Origin: Bacteroidota bacterium
GTDB taxonomy: Bacteria > Bacteroidota > Ignavibacteria > UBA10030 > SZUA-254
Assembly: GCA_004322375.1 (NCBI GenBank)
Contig: SCUC01000106.1
Span: 1-26,636 of the forward strand
Direction of reading: 5' to 3'
Length of the DNA: 26,636 nucleotides
The notes under the pieces were generated by a model. That model had not been told where the DNA came from. It did no database searches and saw only the letters and a list, made by a program, of their open reading frames with translations. Shown here piece after piece: positions 7,145 to 15,919 of this stretch. The translations under genes and the position numbers were made by a program. Within the stretch, counting starts at the first letter, position 1; the number at the start of each line of letters is the position of its first letter.

Positions 7145-10100
7145 ATGGTTCAATCAACTCCACATAATGTTCTTTCATTAGCCGCGCTGTTTCTTTGCGT
7201 TACGTTCACAACCTCCACGCTTAACGCACAATCAACTGCAATGAGCTTCGAGCATCTCGATATGGAAGACGGGCTATCTGAAAGCATCGTGCTTTCGATT
7301 GTGCAGGATAGCGATGGGTATATGTGGTTCGGCACAGCAGACGGGCTCAACAGGTACAACGGGTACGGCTTCACGGTGTTCAAACGGGACGCGCAAGATT
7401 CAACTTCCCTTTCCCACAATTACGTTCAAGCGCTTCATGAAGACCGTTTCGGAACAATGTGGGTCGGCACGTTGGGCGGTTTAGATTGGTATGACAGAAC
7501 GCATGAACGCTTTCATCATGTATCGCTTGTTGCTGCCGGAGCGAAGAGCGAATATCCTATCCAGACAATCATTGAGGATTCGGCAGGCGGGTTGTGGCTC
7601 GGAACTGCGGGAGGCGGTGTGATGAAGCTGATGCGGAATCACAATGCAGCAGAGGGAGTGATTATAAAGAACATTGAACGTTTCATTGATGACCCGGAAA
7701 ATCCTGAAGATTTAACAAGCATGACAGCAAGTCCTGTTGCAATAGACAGTATCGGCAGAGTCTGGATTTCTACTCTTGAACACGGAATATGTATTCTCGA
7801 TACGGCAAGCAGGACATTCACGTTTATCGAGCATCATGCGCAGGACCTACGGACTATCAGCAGCAATCGAACGAGAACGGTTTTGTTTGACCGCAGCGGA
7901 ACGCTCTGGCTCGGTACGGAAGATGCCGGACTGAATAAGTTCGATAACAAAACAAGAATGTTTCAACACTATGCCGGCAACAATCAATTAACGAGCAATG
8001 GTATCAGGGCGCACTATCAAGACCATGCCGGAAGAATCTGGGTGGCAACAGATGGGGGCGGGCTATTATTATACCATGCTCACAAAGATGACTTTGAAGC
8101 GTTTCGCCATGAACCCGCACAACCAACAAGCATAGCCAATGATAGAGTGATTGCGATTTATGAGGACCGTTCCGGCACGCTTTGGTTTGGAACGTGGGGT
8201 TCGGGTGTTGACCGGTGGTCGCCTGTAAAAAATAAATTTTCCTATGATGAAACAGGGCGCGTTATCCGGAGCGCATTGCCAATCCCTTTTGTTATTTCAT
8301 TTTTTGAAGATCATGAAGGCACAATCTGGGTAGGCACACACGGCGGAGGAGCTATTGCCTACAATCAGATCACTCAATCTCTTGAACGGTTCGAATACAA
8401 TGCCCGCCAGCAGAACGGTCTGGTGAACGGAGTAGTCTGGTCAATTCGCGAAGATCAATCTGGAGATATATGGTTTGCTACCGATATGGGAGTGAACCGG
8501 TACAACCGGAAAACAAAAGCATTCACCCTTTATGATGACCGCCGATCACGTTCAGGAAGATTAAGCAGTCATTATGTTGGCAGAGCGGAGCCTGATAAGA
8601 ATATTGTTTGGGTAACAACGGAAAAGGGATTAGATAAAATAGATATTACGACAGGAGGTATAACGAATTTTCCATATTCATTAGTTCTGGGAGATAGCGC
8701 ACAAGGGAACATTTCCGGTTTCTACAAAGATGGAGATGGAATGCTATGGCTAGGGACAACCCCTATTGTCTTGTTCGATACAAAACGGGAGCAATATATT
8801 GTCTCTCCTATTACTACCGGCGACAGTCCCGTGAGCTGTATTACCGGCGATGCTCAAGGCGCTATGTTCATCGGCACATTTGGCGACGGCTTTTTTCTCT
8901 ATGAACGAGGCAATACTCTGATCGGGCATTACACGGAACAAGACGGATTACCCAACAACGTTGTCTATGGCATGCTCGAAGATACCCAAGGGAATTACTG
9001 GCTAAGCACAAATCGAGGAATATCTAAATTTACTCCTTCCACGAAAACATTCCGCAATTACGATGTCGCGGACGGGTTACAAAGCAACGAGTTTAACAGG
9101 GGCGCATTTTATCAATCCCGCGATGGCAATTTTTTTTTCGGCGGGGTAAAGGGATTTAACGTTTTTCATCCGGACAGCATCAAGGATAATCCGCATATTC
9201 CTCTCATCGTTCTCACGGGGTTTAGAACATTCAACGAACCTGTCCGGTTTGAGCAGGCGCTTTCTTTTGTTCGAACAATAACGCTTTCCCATGATGAAAA
9301 TTTTTTCTCCTTCGAGTTCGCGGCATTAGAATTTACCGATCCGGAGAAAAATATGTATGCGTATAAGCTGGAAGGGGTTGATAGGGATTGGGTCTATTGC
9401 GGAGCGAGAAGATTCGCTAGCTATACAAATGTAAGTCCGGGAGAATACCGGTTCATTGTCAAAGCATCAAATAATGACGGAGTGTGGAACGAGCGCGGAA
9501 CATCGGTAGCGATGCTTCTTCTGCCTCCCTGGTGGAAAACATGGTGGGCATACTGCCTCTATGGAATTATGTTTGTTTCAGGAGGAATAGGGCTGCGCTG
9601 GCTTATCCGCAACTGGAAAATTATCATTGCCAGCAGGAAAGCGCAGTATATCTCTCACTACAAACTCGGCGAATTACTCGGTGAAGGAGGGATGGGAAAA
9701 GTGTATCGCTCATCGGATATGAATACAAGGCAAATTGTCGCTCTTAAAGTTCTCAATCCTGCGCTGTTGAAGGATGAGGAAAACAGAAAGCGGCTTTCGA
9801 ATGAAGGAAGGCTGCTCTCTTCGTTTTCCCATCCGAACATCGTGAAGGTTTTTGAAGTAAGCGAGTCGGGCGAATCTGCGTTTATTGCGATGGAATATCT
9901 TGCCGGTGGAACGTTACAACAACTGCTAGAACAAAATGAGCCAATACCATCCGCAAAAATAAAAAGCATTGTCCTTCAAGTTTGCAGCGGGCTGGAGGAG
10001 ATTCATTCTCACGGAATCATTCATCGCGATATCAAATCCGCCAATATAATGTTTGACGGAAAAGGAACAGTCCGTATTATGGATTTTGGATTGTCGAAAT

Positions 10101-10447
10101 CGCCCCTTGTTACGACAATGACGACGTTGGGAACCGTTATCGGCACGCTTGGCTATGTAGCGCCGGAGCAGGTAACCGGATTAAATATCGACCGGCGGGT
10201 GGACGTTTTTTCCTTTGGCGTTCTTCTCTATGAACTGCTAACCAACAAGCTTCCATTTACCGGTGAGAATGAAATTGCCGTAATTCATTCGATTTTTAAC
10301 GTTACGCCTTTTCCGCCTTCTACAATCAATCAGACGCTACCAAAGCAATTAGATGCAATTGTCGCGCGATGTTTGGAAAAAGACCCCGGTAATCGGTTTG
10401 CAACTATTACCGATGTAAAGGTTGAACTTGAGAAAGATTTTTGGTAA
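7145..10447 (+). CDS. Transmembrane Reg_prop/Y_Y_Y sensor Ser/Thr protein kinase
   Basis: The 1100 residues run in this order. A signal peptide ends near LNAQ. About 14 Reg_prop blades follow (MWFGTADGLNRY, LWLGTEDAGLNKF, IWVGTHGGGAIAY and similar), enough for two seven-bladed propellers. A Y_Y_Y domain lies near 735-800 (YAYKLEGVDRDW, NVSPGEYRFIVKASN), one membrane helix near 800-822, and a kinase domain from about 838 to the end. The kinase looks active: glycine loop GEGGMGKV at 846-853, Lys868, HRDIKSAN at 960-967, DFG at 980-982 and APE at 1006-1008. In Bacteroides this sensor head is normally fused to a histidine kinase. The sensor should lie outside the inner membrane and the kinase in the cytosol. 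Its probable partner is the sigma-54 activator 12 bases downstream. The ligand is unknown. Confidence 0.93.
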   Translation: MVQSTPHNVLSLAALFLCVTFTTSTLNAQSTAMSFEHLDMEDGLSESIVLSIVQDSDGYMWFGTADGLNRYNGYGFTVFKRDAQDSTSLSHNYVQALHEDRFGTMWVGTLGGLDWYDRTHERFHHVSLVAAGAKSEYPIQTIIEDSAGGLWLGTAGGGVMKLMRNHNAAEGVIIKNIERFIDDPENPEDLTSMTASPVAIDSIGRVWISTLEHGICILDTASRTFTFIEHHAQDLRTISSNRTRTVLFDRSGTLWLGTEDAGLNKFDNKTRMFQHYAGNNQLTSNGIRAHYQDHAGRIWVATDGGGLLLYHAHKDDFEAFRHEPAQPTSIANDRVIAIYEDRSGTLWFGTWGSGVDRWSPVKNKFSYDETGRVIRSALPIPFVISFFEDHEGTIWVGTHGGGAIAYNQITQSLERFEYNARQQNGLVNGVVWSIREDQSGDIWFATDMGVNRYNRKTKAFTLYDDRRSRSGRLSSHYVGRAEPDKNIVWVTTEKGLDKIDITTGGITNFPYSLVLGDSAQGNISGFYKDGDGMLWLGTTPIVLFDTKREQYIVSPITTGDSPVSCITGDAQGAMFIGTFGDGFFLYERGNTLIGHYTEQDGLPNNVVYGMLEDTQGNYWLSTNRGISKFTPSTKTFRNYDVADGLQSNEFNRGAFYQSRDGNFFFGGVKGFNVFHPDSIKDNPHIPLIVLTGFRTFNEPVRFEQALSFVRTITLSHDENFFSFEFAALEFTDPEKNMYAYKLEGVDRDWVYCGARRFASYTNVSPGEYRFIVKASNNDGVWNERGTSVAMLLLPPWWKTWWAYCLYGIMFVSGGIGLRWLIRNWKIIIASRKAQYISHYKLGELLGEGGMGKVYRSSDMNTRQIVALKVLNPALLKDEENRKRLSNEGRLLSSFSHPNIVKVFEVSESGESAFIAMEYLAGGTLQQLLEQNEPIPSAKIKSIVLQVCSGLEEIHSHGIIHRDIKSANIMFDGKGTVRIMDFGLSKSPLVTTMTTLGTVIGTLGYVAPEQVTGLNIDRRVDVFSFGVLLYELLTNKLPFTGENEIAVIHSIFNVTPFPPSTINQTLPKQLDAIVARCLEKDPGNRFATITDVKVELEKDFW

Positions 10448-10459
10448 TATCTTATACGT

Positions 10460-12193
10460 ATGAATACTTTATCGGAATTTCGCCAGTCGCTTCAAAAAAT
10501 GTTTGGGGATGCCATGAGCAGGCTTTCCACCGGCTTTCTTGAACTTTCTGAGCAATTAAAATCGGCAGGCGTATCTCAAGAAATGCAAAAGCATGTGGAT
10601 CATGTGTTCAAGCAAACGCTCAGCGCGAACCAATCGCTTTCAGGAGAAGTGAACGCGCTCATTGATACGCTGGAGAAAACTGAACAGCAACTCGCGCGCG
10701 TGCAGGAAGAACAACGGAGACTCGAAGCGTTGTACGCATCGGGCATTCTGTTTTCTTCCGAGACAGAGCTTCGTTCACTCATGGAAAAAGCGATTGATGT
10801 TGTAGTGAAAGAACTGCAGGCGGATGAAGGTTTCATTGTTCTCGTGAATGAACTTGGCGAGACAGATTCGATTTTTTCCCGCAACATGAATCCTGATGAA
10901 CATCCTGACGCAAGGGAGATGAGCGGGACGGTCATCAAAAGCGCAATAGAGCGTTCCCAGCCAGTTCAATCGGAAACCATGACAAGCGATATTGAATTAT
11001 CAAGGCAGAACAGCATTATCCGTCTCGGGATTAAAGCCGTGCTTTGCGTTCCGTTGATTTCCGGGACGCATGTGCTGGGCGCTGTGTATCTCGATAGGAG
11101 AAATAAAGAGCAATCATTCGCTGAAAGCGATTTGACATTCCTCCTATCGTTTGCGAAGCAAATTGTTCGCGGTTTTGAAACATCGTTTGAAATTTCTGCT
11201 TTGCAAAAGAAACTGCTGACAGAAATTTCCATGAAACAGTCGGACTTGCGCAAGGAATTTTTGTGCGATGAAATTATCGGCTCAAGCGCGACATTGTTTG
11301 ACGTGCTGAGAGTCGCTTCAAAAATTGCACCGACAGACGCCGGGGTACTGTTACTTGGTGAAAACGGAGCGGGGAAAGATTTGCTCGCCCACGCGATCCA
11401 CCGGAACAGCCGGCGCCGCAACAAGCCGTTTGTCATAATCAATTGCGGAGCCATACCCGACAACCTGCTGGAGTCCGAGCTGTTCGGCTACGAGAGCGGG
11501 GCATTCACGGGCGCGGCAAAATCAAAGCCGGGAAAGATAGAAGCTGCAAACGGCGGCACCGTATTCTTTGATGAGATTGGCGAGCTGAGTATGAATCTTC
11601 AGGCGAAGCTGCTGCGCGTGATCCAGACGGGCGAGGTGGAACGGCTGGGAAGTCTGCAACCGAAACGGTTAGACGTGCGATGGATAGCCGCGACAAACCG
11701 GAATATCGCGGAGATGATTGAGCAGGGAACATTCCGGGAAGATTTATACTACCGGCTAAAAGTGATCGAGCTGACCATGCCTGCGCTTCGGGAACGAAAG
11801 GAAGATATTAAGGAACTCGCGGAATTTTTCCTCGCAAAGTATGGAGGAAGCACGCGGTTTACTCTTTCACCGGATGCGCTCGAAACGCTGGAGCTTTACT
11901 CCTGGCACGGAAATATTCGCGAGCTGGAGAATGTCATCCACAGGTGTGTGGTGCTTGCAAAAACAGCAGTCATTGAAGTAACGGATTTGCCGCCTGAAAT
12001 TGTTGAGCAAGCGACGCGTGAACCGTTCGTCGGGCTTGGCAAGCCGTTGCTTGACGCGGAAGAGGAGTTCCGGCGAATGTATATCATCAAAACCTTGCGT
12101 GAAACATCCTCGGTCGCGGAAGCGGCAAAAGCGTTAGGAATAAACAGAACGCATTTCTATAAGCTGCTTGCACAACTGGGGATAGAGTATTGA
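10460..12193 (+). CDS. GAF-domain sigma-54-dependent transcriptional activator
   Basis: This 577-residue enhancer-binding protein starts with a helical, probably coiled-coil region (to about residue 90). A GAF-like domain follows (about 90-245; AVLCVPLISGTHVLGAVYLD). The AAA+ domain (about 265-500) has Walker A GENGAGKD at 300-307, the sigma-54 contact loop GAFTGA at 347-352 and Walker B VFFDE at 368-372. The end is a Fis-type helix-turn-helix (SVAEAAKALGINRTHFYKLL). There is no receiver or FHA domain, so control must come through the GAF domain, the N-terminal region or direct phosphorylation. It starts 12 bases after the kinase gene and is surely co-transcribed. An intact GAFTGA loop implies true sigma-54 activation. 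Targets are unknown. Confidence 0.94.
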   Translation: MNTLSEFRQSLQKMFGDAMSRLSTGFLELSEQLKSAGVSQEMQKHVDHVFKQTLSANQSLSGEVNALIDTLEKTEQQLARVQEEQRRLEALYASGILFSSETELRSLMEKAIDVVVKELQADEGFIVLVNELGETDSIFSRNMNPDEHPDAREMSGTVIKSAIERSQPVQSETMTSDIELSRQNSIIRLGIKAVLCVPLISGTHVLGAVYLDRRNKEQSFAESDLTFLLSFAKQIVRGFETSFEISALQKKLLTEISMKQSDLRKEFLCDEIIGSSATLFDVLRVASKIAPTDAGVLLLGENGAGKDLLAHAIHRNSRRRNKPFVIINCGAIPDNLLESELFGYESGAFTGAAKSKPGKIEAANGGTVFFDEIGELSMNLQAKLLRVIQTGEVERLGSLQPKRLDVRWIAATNRNIAEMIEQGTFREDLYYRLKVIELTMPALRERKEDIKELAEFFLAKYGGSTRFTLSPDALETLELYSWHGNIRELENVIHRCVVLAKTAVIEVTDLPPEIVEQATREPFVGLGKPLLDAEEEFRRMYIIKTLRETSSVAEAAKALGINRTHFYKLLAQLGIEY

Positions 12194-12225
12194 AGGATTT
12201 ACGATTCAAGATGCAGGATTCAGGT
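12191..12225 (+). repeat. Five 7-bp-period units overlapping a stop codon
   Basis: The units are TGAAGGA, TTTACGA, TTCAAGA, TGCAGGA and TTCAGGT. The first contains the TGA stop of the activator gene. The tract fills most of the 48-base gap to the convergent esterase gene. Confidence 0.55.
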
Positions 12226-12241
12226 CTTCGGTGGTCGCGTG

Positions 12242-13717
12242 TTATTTCAAGAGCAACATAGTCTTCTGGATGTTGTAGGACAAGATGCCATCTTGTCCTA
12301 CAGCTATCAAGCGATAATAATACACGCCGCTTGGTAGCCCACTTGCTCCGCCTCCGGCGGACCATTCTACCGTTTTTTCTCCAGCTTCCTGCATCCCGTC
12401 AACCAGCGTTGCCACTTCTCTTCCCAGCACATCGTACACTTTTAAGGTTACACGACTATTAACGGATAACGAATAACGGATAACAGTCGAAGGGTTAAAC
12501 GGGTTGGGATAATTTTGATAAAGTTCAATAGATGAAGGATTTTCCGGCTTATCGCCGACAGCAAGCGCGTGCCCGGGAAAGAAAAATTCGAGGGCATCAT
12601 CTATGTGTGCGCGCCAGTTACCCCAGCTGTGTCCTTCGTGATATTCTGCATACCGGTACACATAGCCTTTGGTTTGAAGGAGGGGAATAAAATTACGAAC
12701 AAGCGGGATAAGCACGCTAATATCATACGTGCCAAGATCAAGATACACTTTCACATCGAGCGGCTCACTGTTCTCAATTTTTGATGAGATGGTATCAATG
12801 ATATTGCTGGATTGTGCTGCGACGTTGCCGAACACTTCAGGGTAAAACGTCGCAAGGTAAAGAGCAATGTTTCCCCCGTTGGAAGCGCCGAGGGTCGCCC
12901 GGTAGCGAGGATCTTTCATTGTTCTGTACCGCGAATCAATGAACGGCATCAATTCATCAACGATGAATGAGGAAAACTGACGAATTTGGCTTCCGGCGTA
13001 TTCCGGAGTTCTGTTAACAGGAGGAACAAACACCGCAATGAGCGGCTGGATACGATTGTTGGCGATGAGATAATCAAGCACGTTATTCATTTTCGCGAGC
13101 GAGATATATTCTAATCCATCGTGAACCAGAACCATTGGAAAGCTATCAGTCGTGCTTGAATAGGTTGGCGGAAGGTACACGCGCACCGTCCTGTTATTAT
13201 TCAGCGCCGTGCTGTGAAACGTGCTGTCCTTAAACGTTCCATGCGGAATAGAGGAATTGTATTGAATTTCCTGCGCAGGTACATAGTCAGGCATTCTCAG
13301 CTCGGAGTTAGGACCGAAACCGCCGGAAACCTGATACGGGTTTTTCGGGTCGAGAATCCAATTGTTTCCATTGGTGACGAACTTATAATCGAGCCGCGCA
13401 TCGGATTCAAATTTTTTCGTCACGTGCCATAACGTAGTGGTGGAAAGCTTCGTCATCGGGAAGGAGCTTTGGCTCCATCCGTTTGCATCTCCCGGAACAG
13501 TAACGTCCGTAGTTGTGCCGCGATAAATAAAATGAACCGTGGTGTCATTTTCGATATACGGTAATTGCGGGTGCGCAGCCATGAAACTATCTACAATGGC
13601 AGTGCGCTCCGAATCAGGAGCAGAAGTAACCCGGTTAATAAATGATTGAAATGTTTGTGCGGAAAGAACGGAGGAAAAGAGGATGATAGCTGCGAGTACA
13701 ATGGTACATTGTTTCAT
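12242..13717 (-). CDS. T9SS-exported esterase (enterochelin-esterase-like alpha/beta hydrolase)
   Basis: The 491 residues begin with a signal peptide (MKQCTIVLAAIILFSSVLSAQ). A CBM48/E-set-like beta domain follows (about 60-125; PGDANGWSQ, YKFVTNGNNWILDP), then an esterase domain of the Fes/esterase D type (about 150-380). The likely catalytic triad is Ser279 in GASNGG, Asp332 and His363 in EGHSWGNW. The sorting domain starts at NYPNPFNP (402) and ends IQKTMLLLK. Substrates could be siderophore esters or acylated polysaccharides; the sequence does not decide. The sorting domain holds two palindromes read through in frame, adding residues relative to the usual form. It is transcribed convergently to the sigma-54 activator. 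Confidence 0.9.
   Translation of the reverse strand: MKQCTIVLAAIILFSSVLSAQTFQSFINRVTSAPDSERTAIVDSFMAAHPQLPYIENDTTVHFIYRGTTTDVTVPGDANGWSQSSFPMTKLSTTTLWHVTKKFESDARLDYKFVTNGNNWILDPKNPYQVSGGFGPNSELRMPDYVPAQEIQYNSSIPHGTFKDSTFHSTALNNNRTVRVYLPPTYSSTTDSFPMVLVHDGLEYISLAKMNNVLDYLIANNRIQPLIAVFVPPVNRTPEYAGSQIRQFSSFIVDELMPFIDSRYRTMKDPRYRATLGASNGGNIALYLATFYPEVFGNVAAQSSNIIDTISSKIENSEPLDVKVYLDLGTYDISVLIPLVRNFIPLLQTKGYVYRYAEYHEGHSWGNWRAHIDDALEFFFPGHALAVGDKPENPSSIELYQNYPNPFNPSTVIRYSLSVNSRVTLKVYDVLGREVATLVDGMQEAGEKTVEWSAGGGASGLPSGVYYYRLIAVGQDGILSYNIQKTMLLLK
12274..12302. repeat. Near-perfect 29-bp palindrome inside the esterase gene
   Basis: Arms of 14 bases (TGTAGGACAAGATG and its complement) flank one central base. 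The palindrome is translated in frame as roughly VGQDGILSYN, between YYYRLIA and IQKTMLLLK of the sorting domain. The other sorting domains in the window lack this stretch. Confidence 0.8.
12347..12361. repeat. TCCGCC-TCC-GGCGGA palindrome inside the esterase gene
   Basis: A 6-bp stem around three bases is read in frame as part of SAGGGAS, between VEW and SGLPSG of the sorting domain. It is close to the palindrome TTCGCCGGAGGCGAA at 1685-1699. Confidence 0.6.
12455..12489. repeat. 7-bp-period tract within the esterase sorting domain
   Basis: On the plus strand the units are ACTATTA, ACGGATA, ACGAATA, ACGGATA and ACAGTCG. They encode RYSLSVNSR on the minus strand, a normal stretch of the sorting domain in length and pattern, so the periodicity was either gained without breaking the protein or arose by chance. 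Confidence 0.45.
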
Positions 13718-13807
13718 GGTTGGGGTGTAGATGCCTGATTTGCTAGCTGTGTGTTGGGTAACGCGCTGGATTGAGTGTTCGCTCTTGGGATAACAAGGTA
13801 ATATGGT

Positions 13808-14124
13808 TCATTTCTTATAGGCATGTTCATGTACATCTAACGTAATGAACACAACAGTCTTTGCGCCAAATTTGTTACATGCTTGGGCAACGATAGGTGG
13901 GGCAAACTCTTTAGCTTCTTCACAAATCGCAAAATAACTCTAAGGTTGCTTGTGAGCCGGGCGCTGCGTAATCCTTTTAACTTATGGTGAAGAGGTTCGC
14001 TCTTACAATGCTGATAGGGATTTTCGAGAAGGAGTTTTATTTTACGTTCGATGTGTTGTTTGTAACTTTGATATTTTCTTGTTTGTTTCAAGAACTCAGT
14101 GGTATACAATGGGGTAAATTTCAA
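13808..14124 (-). pseudogene. RelE-family toxin with a one-base frameshift
   Basis: The uninterrupted frame (13837-14124) gives 95 residues that begin like a RelE/ParE toxin (FTPLYTTEFLKQTRKY, HKLKGLRSARLTSNLRVI) but then turn into a Leu/Lys-rich tail. Shifting one base at the A-run 13931-13934 (a T-run on the coding strand) restores a proper family ending: AICEEAKEF, then FGAKTVVFITLDVHEHAYKK and a stop at 13808. The repaired protein would be 105 residues, the usual size. The start overlaps the antitoxin stop by four bases (ATGA), as in typical toxin-antitoxin operons. It is either inactivated in nature or a homopolymer sequencing error. RelE-type proteins cleave mRNA at the ribosome. Confidence 0.85.
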
Positions 14125-14351
14125 CCAAAAACCTCTTCGTGCGTGTGTAAACGATTCTCTTTAATATCCTGAATTCCGCGTTCTATGGAACGCATTATTT
14201 TTTTATCAGCTATTATCTGAAGGGTTTCCATCAATCCTAGAAAGTCGTCTATGTGCATTTGTACCGCATCAGGAGTACGTTGGTCAGAATAAAGATATCG
14301 TAACTCCCTGAAGGGATACAGTTCTTTTGCGTTTTTTAATATTGAGGCCAT
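14121..14351 (-). CDS. Antitoxin of the RelE-type toxin-antitoxin pair
   Basis: The 76-residue protein sits upstream of the toxin and overlaps it by four bases. The N-terminal part (LRYLYSDQRTPDAVQMHIDDF) and the C-terminal ETLQIIADKKIMRSIERG with DIKENRLHTHEEVFG match small antitoxins that end in a GR/NR-x-HEEV motif. The C-terminal part usually wraps the toxin. By analogy it would repress its own operon, but no operator was identified in the 48-base gap upstream. This frame is intact, so only the toxin is affected. Confidence 0.8.
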   Translation of the reverse strand: MASILKNAKELYPFRELRYLYSDQRTPDAVQMHIDDFLGLMETLQIIADKKIMRSIERGIQDIKENRLHTHEEVFG

Positions 14352-14399
14352 AGTGTTTTATTTAAAAATACAATTTTTAGGATTCCTATACAACTAGTT

Positions 14400-15521
14400 T
14401 CACCTACCCCACACCGGATTATACCCGTTGCAGACCGTTATCATGCCGGTTCCGTCGGCAGTCATCAGCTTGATTTTGTATCCCTCGTTAAAACCTTTTT
14501 CTGAGAATAACAGGAATTTTCCGGAAGGAGAACGCTGGGGTTTTACGGAAACAGGCTCATGGTTTTCACGGCGGTGCAGCAGGCGGTCTTCTTTCATTGA
14601 TACAGAAAATGAATAGATGCTGAAGTACGGCTCTACCTTCAGCACGGCGCCGGGGTTGGGCTGGTACCCTTCGATAAAAATTAGCTCATCATTAGAAAGC
14701 CATTCGAGAGCGAAGACATCCGACCCGACTTTATGCCCGATATTTTCGTTTGCATCCAAATCAAAAATCATGATACGATGTCCTTCGGAGTAGGCAACCC
14801 TACGTTCGTCAGGCGACCACGCGACCGAGCGGAGACAATGCTCAAACCCGATGCCAAGCACATTCTCGAATTCTTTGACTCGGACGACAGCGCCTGAATC
14901 GAGATTGAGAAGACCAACGCGGTCCGTCTGGGCGTACAAGAGCCAGCGTTCAGAAGGTGAAACAGAAAAGTGGGTAAGATTTTCAATTCTGCTCAGGGGA
15001 AGCTGTTTTCCCTCGGGAAGGCATTTTAATATTGTACCGTTCGAGTCGGTGTAAAAACTATGTCCAATAAGAGACCAGGGCACCGAGTATGCAGTTCCCT
15101 CAACAGTGCAAGAAATCGTCGTTATCCACTCGCCGGCGACATAGTTTTTTTTGGTAAGGTCATAAATATGAAATGCTTTTTCGCCCGCTAATGAATTTGA
15201 AATGCGTCCGTTAGTTCCCTGTAACGGCAAAACGAGGTACCGCCCATCGAAGCTGATTGAGGGTTCAATACTTCCCAATGGTTCCAGCCAAACTGTCGTG
15301 CCGTTCGCTTGCAGTGCGGACATTGGCATTGTTTCAGAATTCCATATCGTTCTTGCCGCATATTCCCCGCCGTCGCCGGGGGTTAAGCCGTTTCGGAAAT
15401 ATATTTTTGATTGAGAGTCTTCTACGGGAATATCCGATAATGTCAATTCGCTTGTGGAGCAAGACAATACGAGCATCGAAAACACGCTTGAACAAAGAAG
15501 CCATCGAAGGAAATAGAACAT
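14400..15521 (-). CDS. Lipoprotein with TolB/WD40-like propeller repeats
   Basis: The 373 residues start with a signal segment and the lipobox LVLSC, giving a lipidated cysteine near residue 21. The body shows propeller-type repeats: PSISFDGRYLVLPLQG, FSVSPSERWLLYAQTDRVGLLNLDSG, VAWSPDERRVAYSEGHRIMIFDLD and RSPSGKFLLFSEKG. These resemble TolB-type PD40 blades. It probably sits on the periplasmic face of the outer membrane or on the surface. It is distantly similar in design to the propeller protein at 4522. The binding partner is unknown. The gene lies 48 bases upstream of the antitoxin on the same strand and may be co-transcribed with it. Confidence 0.8.
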   Translation of the reverse strand: MFYFLRWLLCSSVFSMLVLSCSTSELTLSDIPVEDSQSKIYFRNGLTPGDGGEYAARTIWNSETMPMSALQANGTTVWLEPLGSIEPSISFDGRYLVLPLQGTNGRISNSLAGEKAFHIYDLTKKNYVAGEWITTISCTVEGTAYSVPWSLIGHSFYTDSNGTILKCLPEGKQLPLSRIENLTHFSVSPSERWLLYAQTDRVGLLNLDSGAVVRVKEFENVLGIGFEHCLRSVAWSPDERRVAYSEGHRIMIFDLDANENIGHKVGSDVFALEWLSNDELIFIEGYQPNPGAVLKVEPYFSIYSFSVSMKEDRLLHRRENHEPVSVKPQRSPSGKFLLFSEKGFNEGYKIKLMTADGTGMITVCNGYNPVWGR

Positions 15522-15919
15522 AGTTGCCCGGTAAGAAATTCAGATGAGTGGATAATATTGCAAATAAATCATGCCTAATGGTTCCTGCAAGAATGTACGC
15601 TTTCTTTGGCTGAATATCAAAGGAGTAATCGTTTTGATGTTGTCGGAAGGAAGCGACATGTATCCCGCCCTAATGTCGCTTGCGTGCGACAATTCCATCG
15701 TAAGAGGGAATAGAAATGAAATTATGCACACAGTGTATAAAGGAGCAAAAACCGATGTGACCCCTGCAAAAGCGTCTCTAATCTTAGAAAAAGGCAATTA
15801 AAAGTCTGCCAGACCCTCAAGGCTCAACTCCAACATACTATAGATCCCAATCGTATTTCAGTTATCCGTAACGTCGTTTGTTTCTGGCATAAGGGTTGAT
15901 ACTTACCACCTATACTCTT
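15522..15919. other. 398-base spacer without a supported gene
   Basis: Short open frames exist on both strands (15571-15801 plus, 15540-15797 minus), but neither has a family look or a good ribosome site. The visible structure is the hairpin at 15640-15692. As the divergent gap between the lipoprotein and the receiver fragment, it should hold promoters for both directions; none could be identified with confidence. Confidence 0.5.
15640..15692. repeat. Long imperfect hairpin in the divergent spacer
   Basis: The arms TTGTCG and AAGCGACAT pair with ATGTCGCTT and CGACAA, giving 9 bp plus 6 bp of perfect stem separated by a 5x5 internal loop, around a 13-base loop. There is no T-run, so it is not an ordinary terminator. 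Confidence 0.6.

Noticed and set aside
15571..15801. Open frames on both strands in the 15.5-15.8 kb spacer
   Set aside because: No recognisable family, no good start context, and part of each is hairpin sequence.
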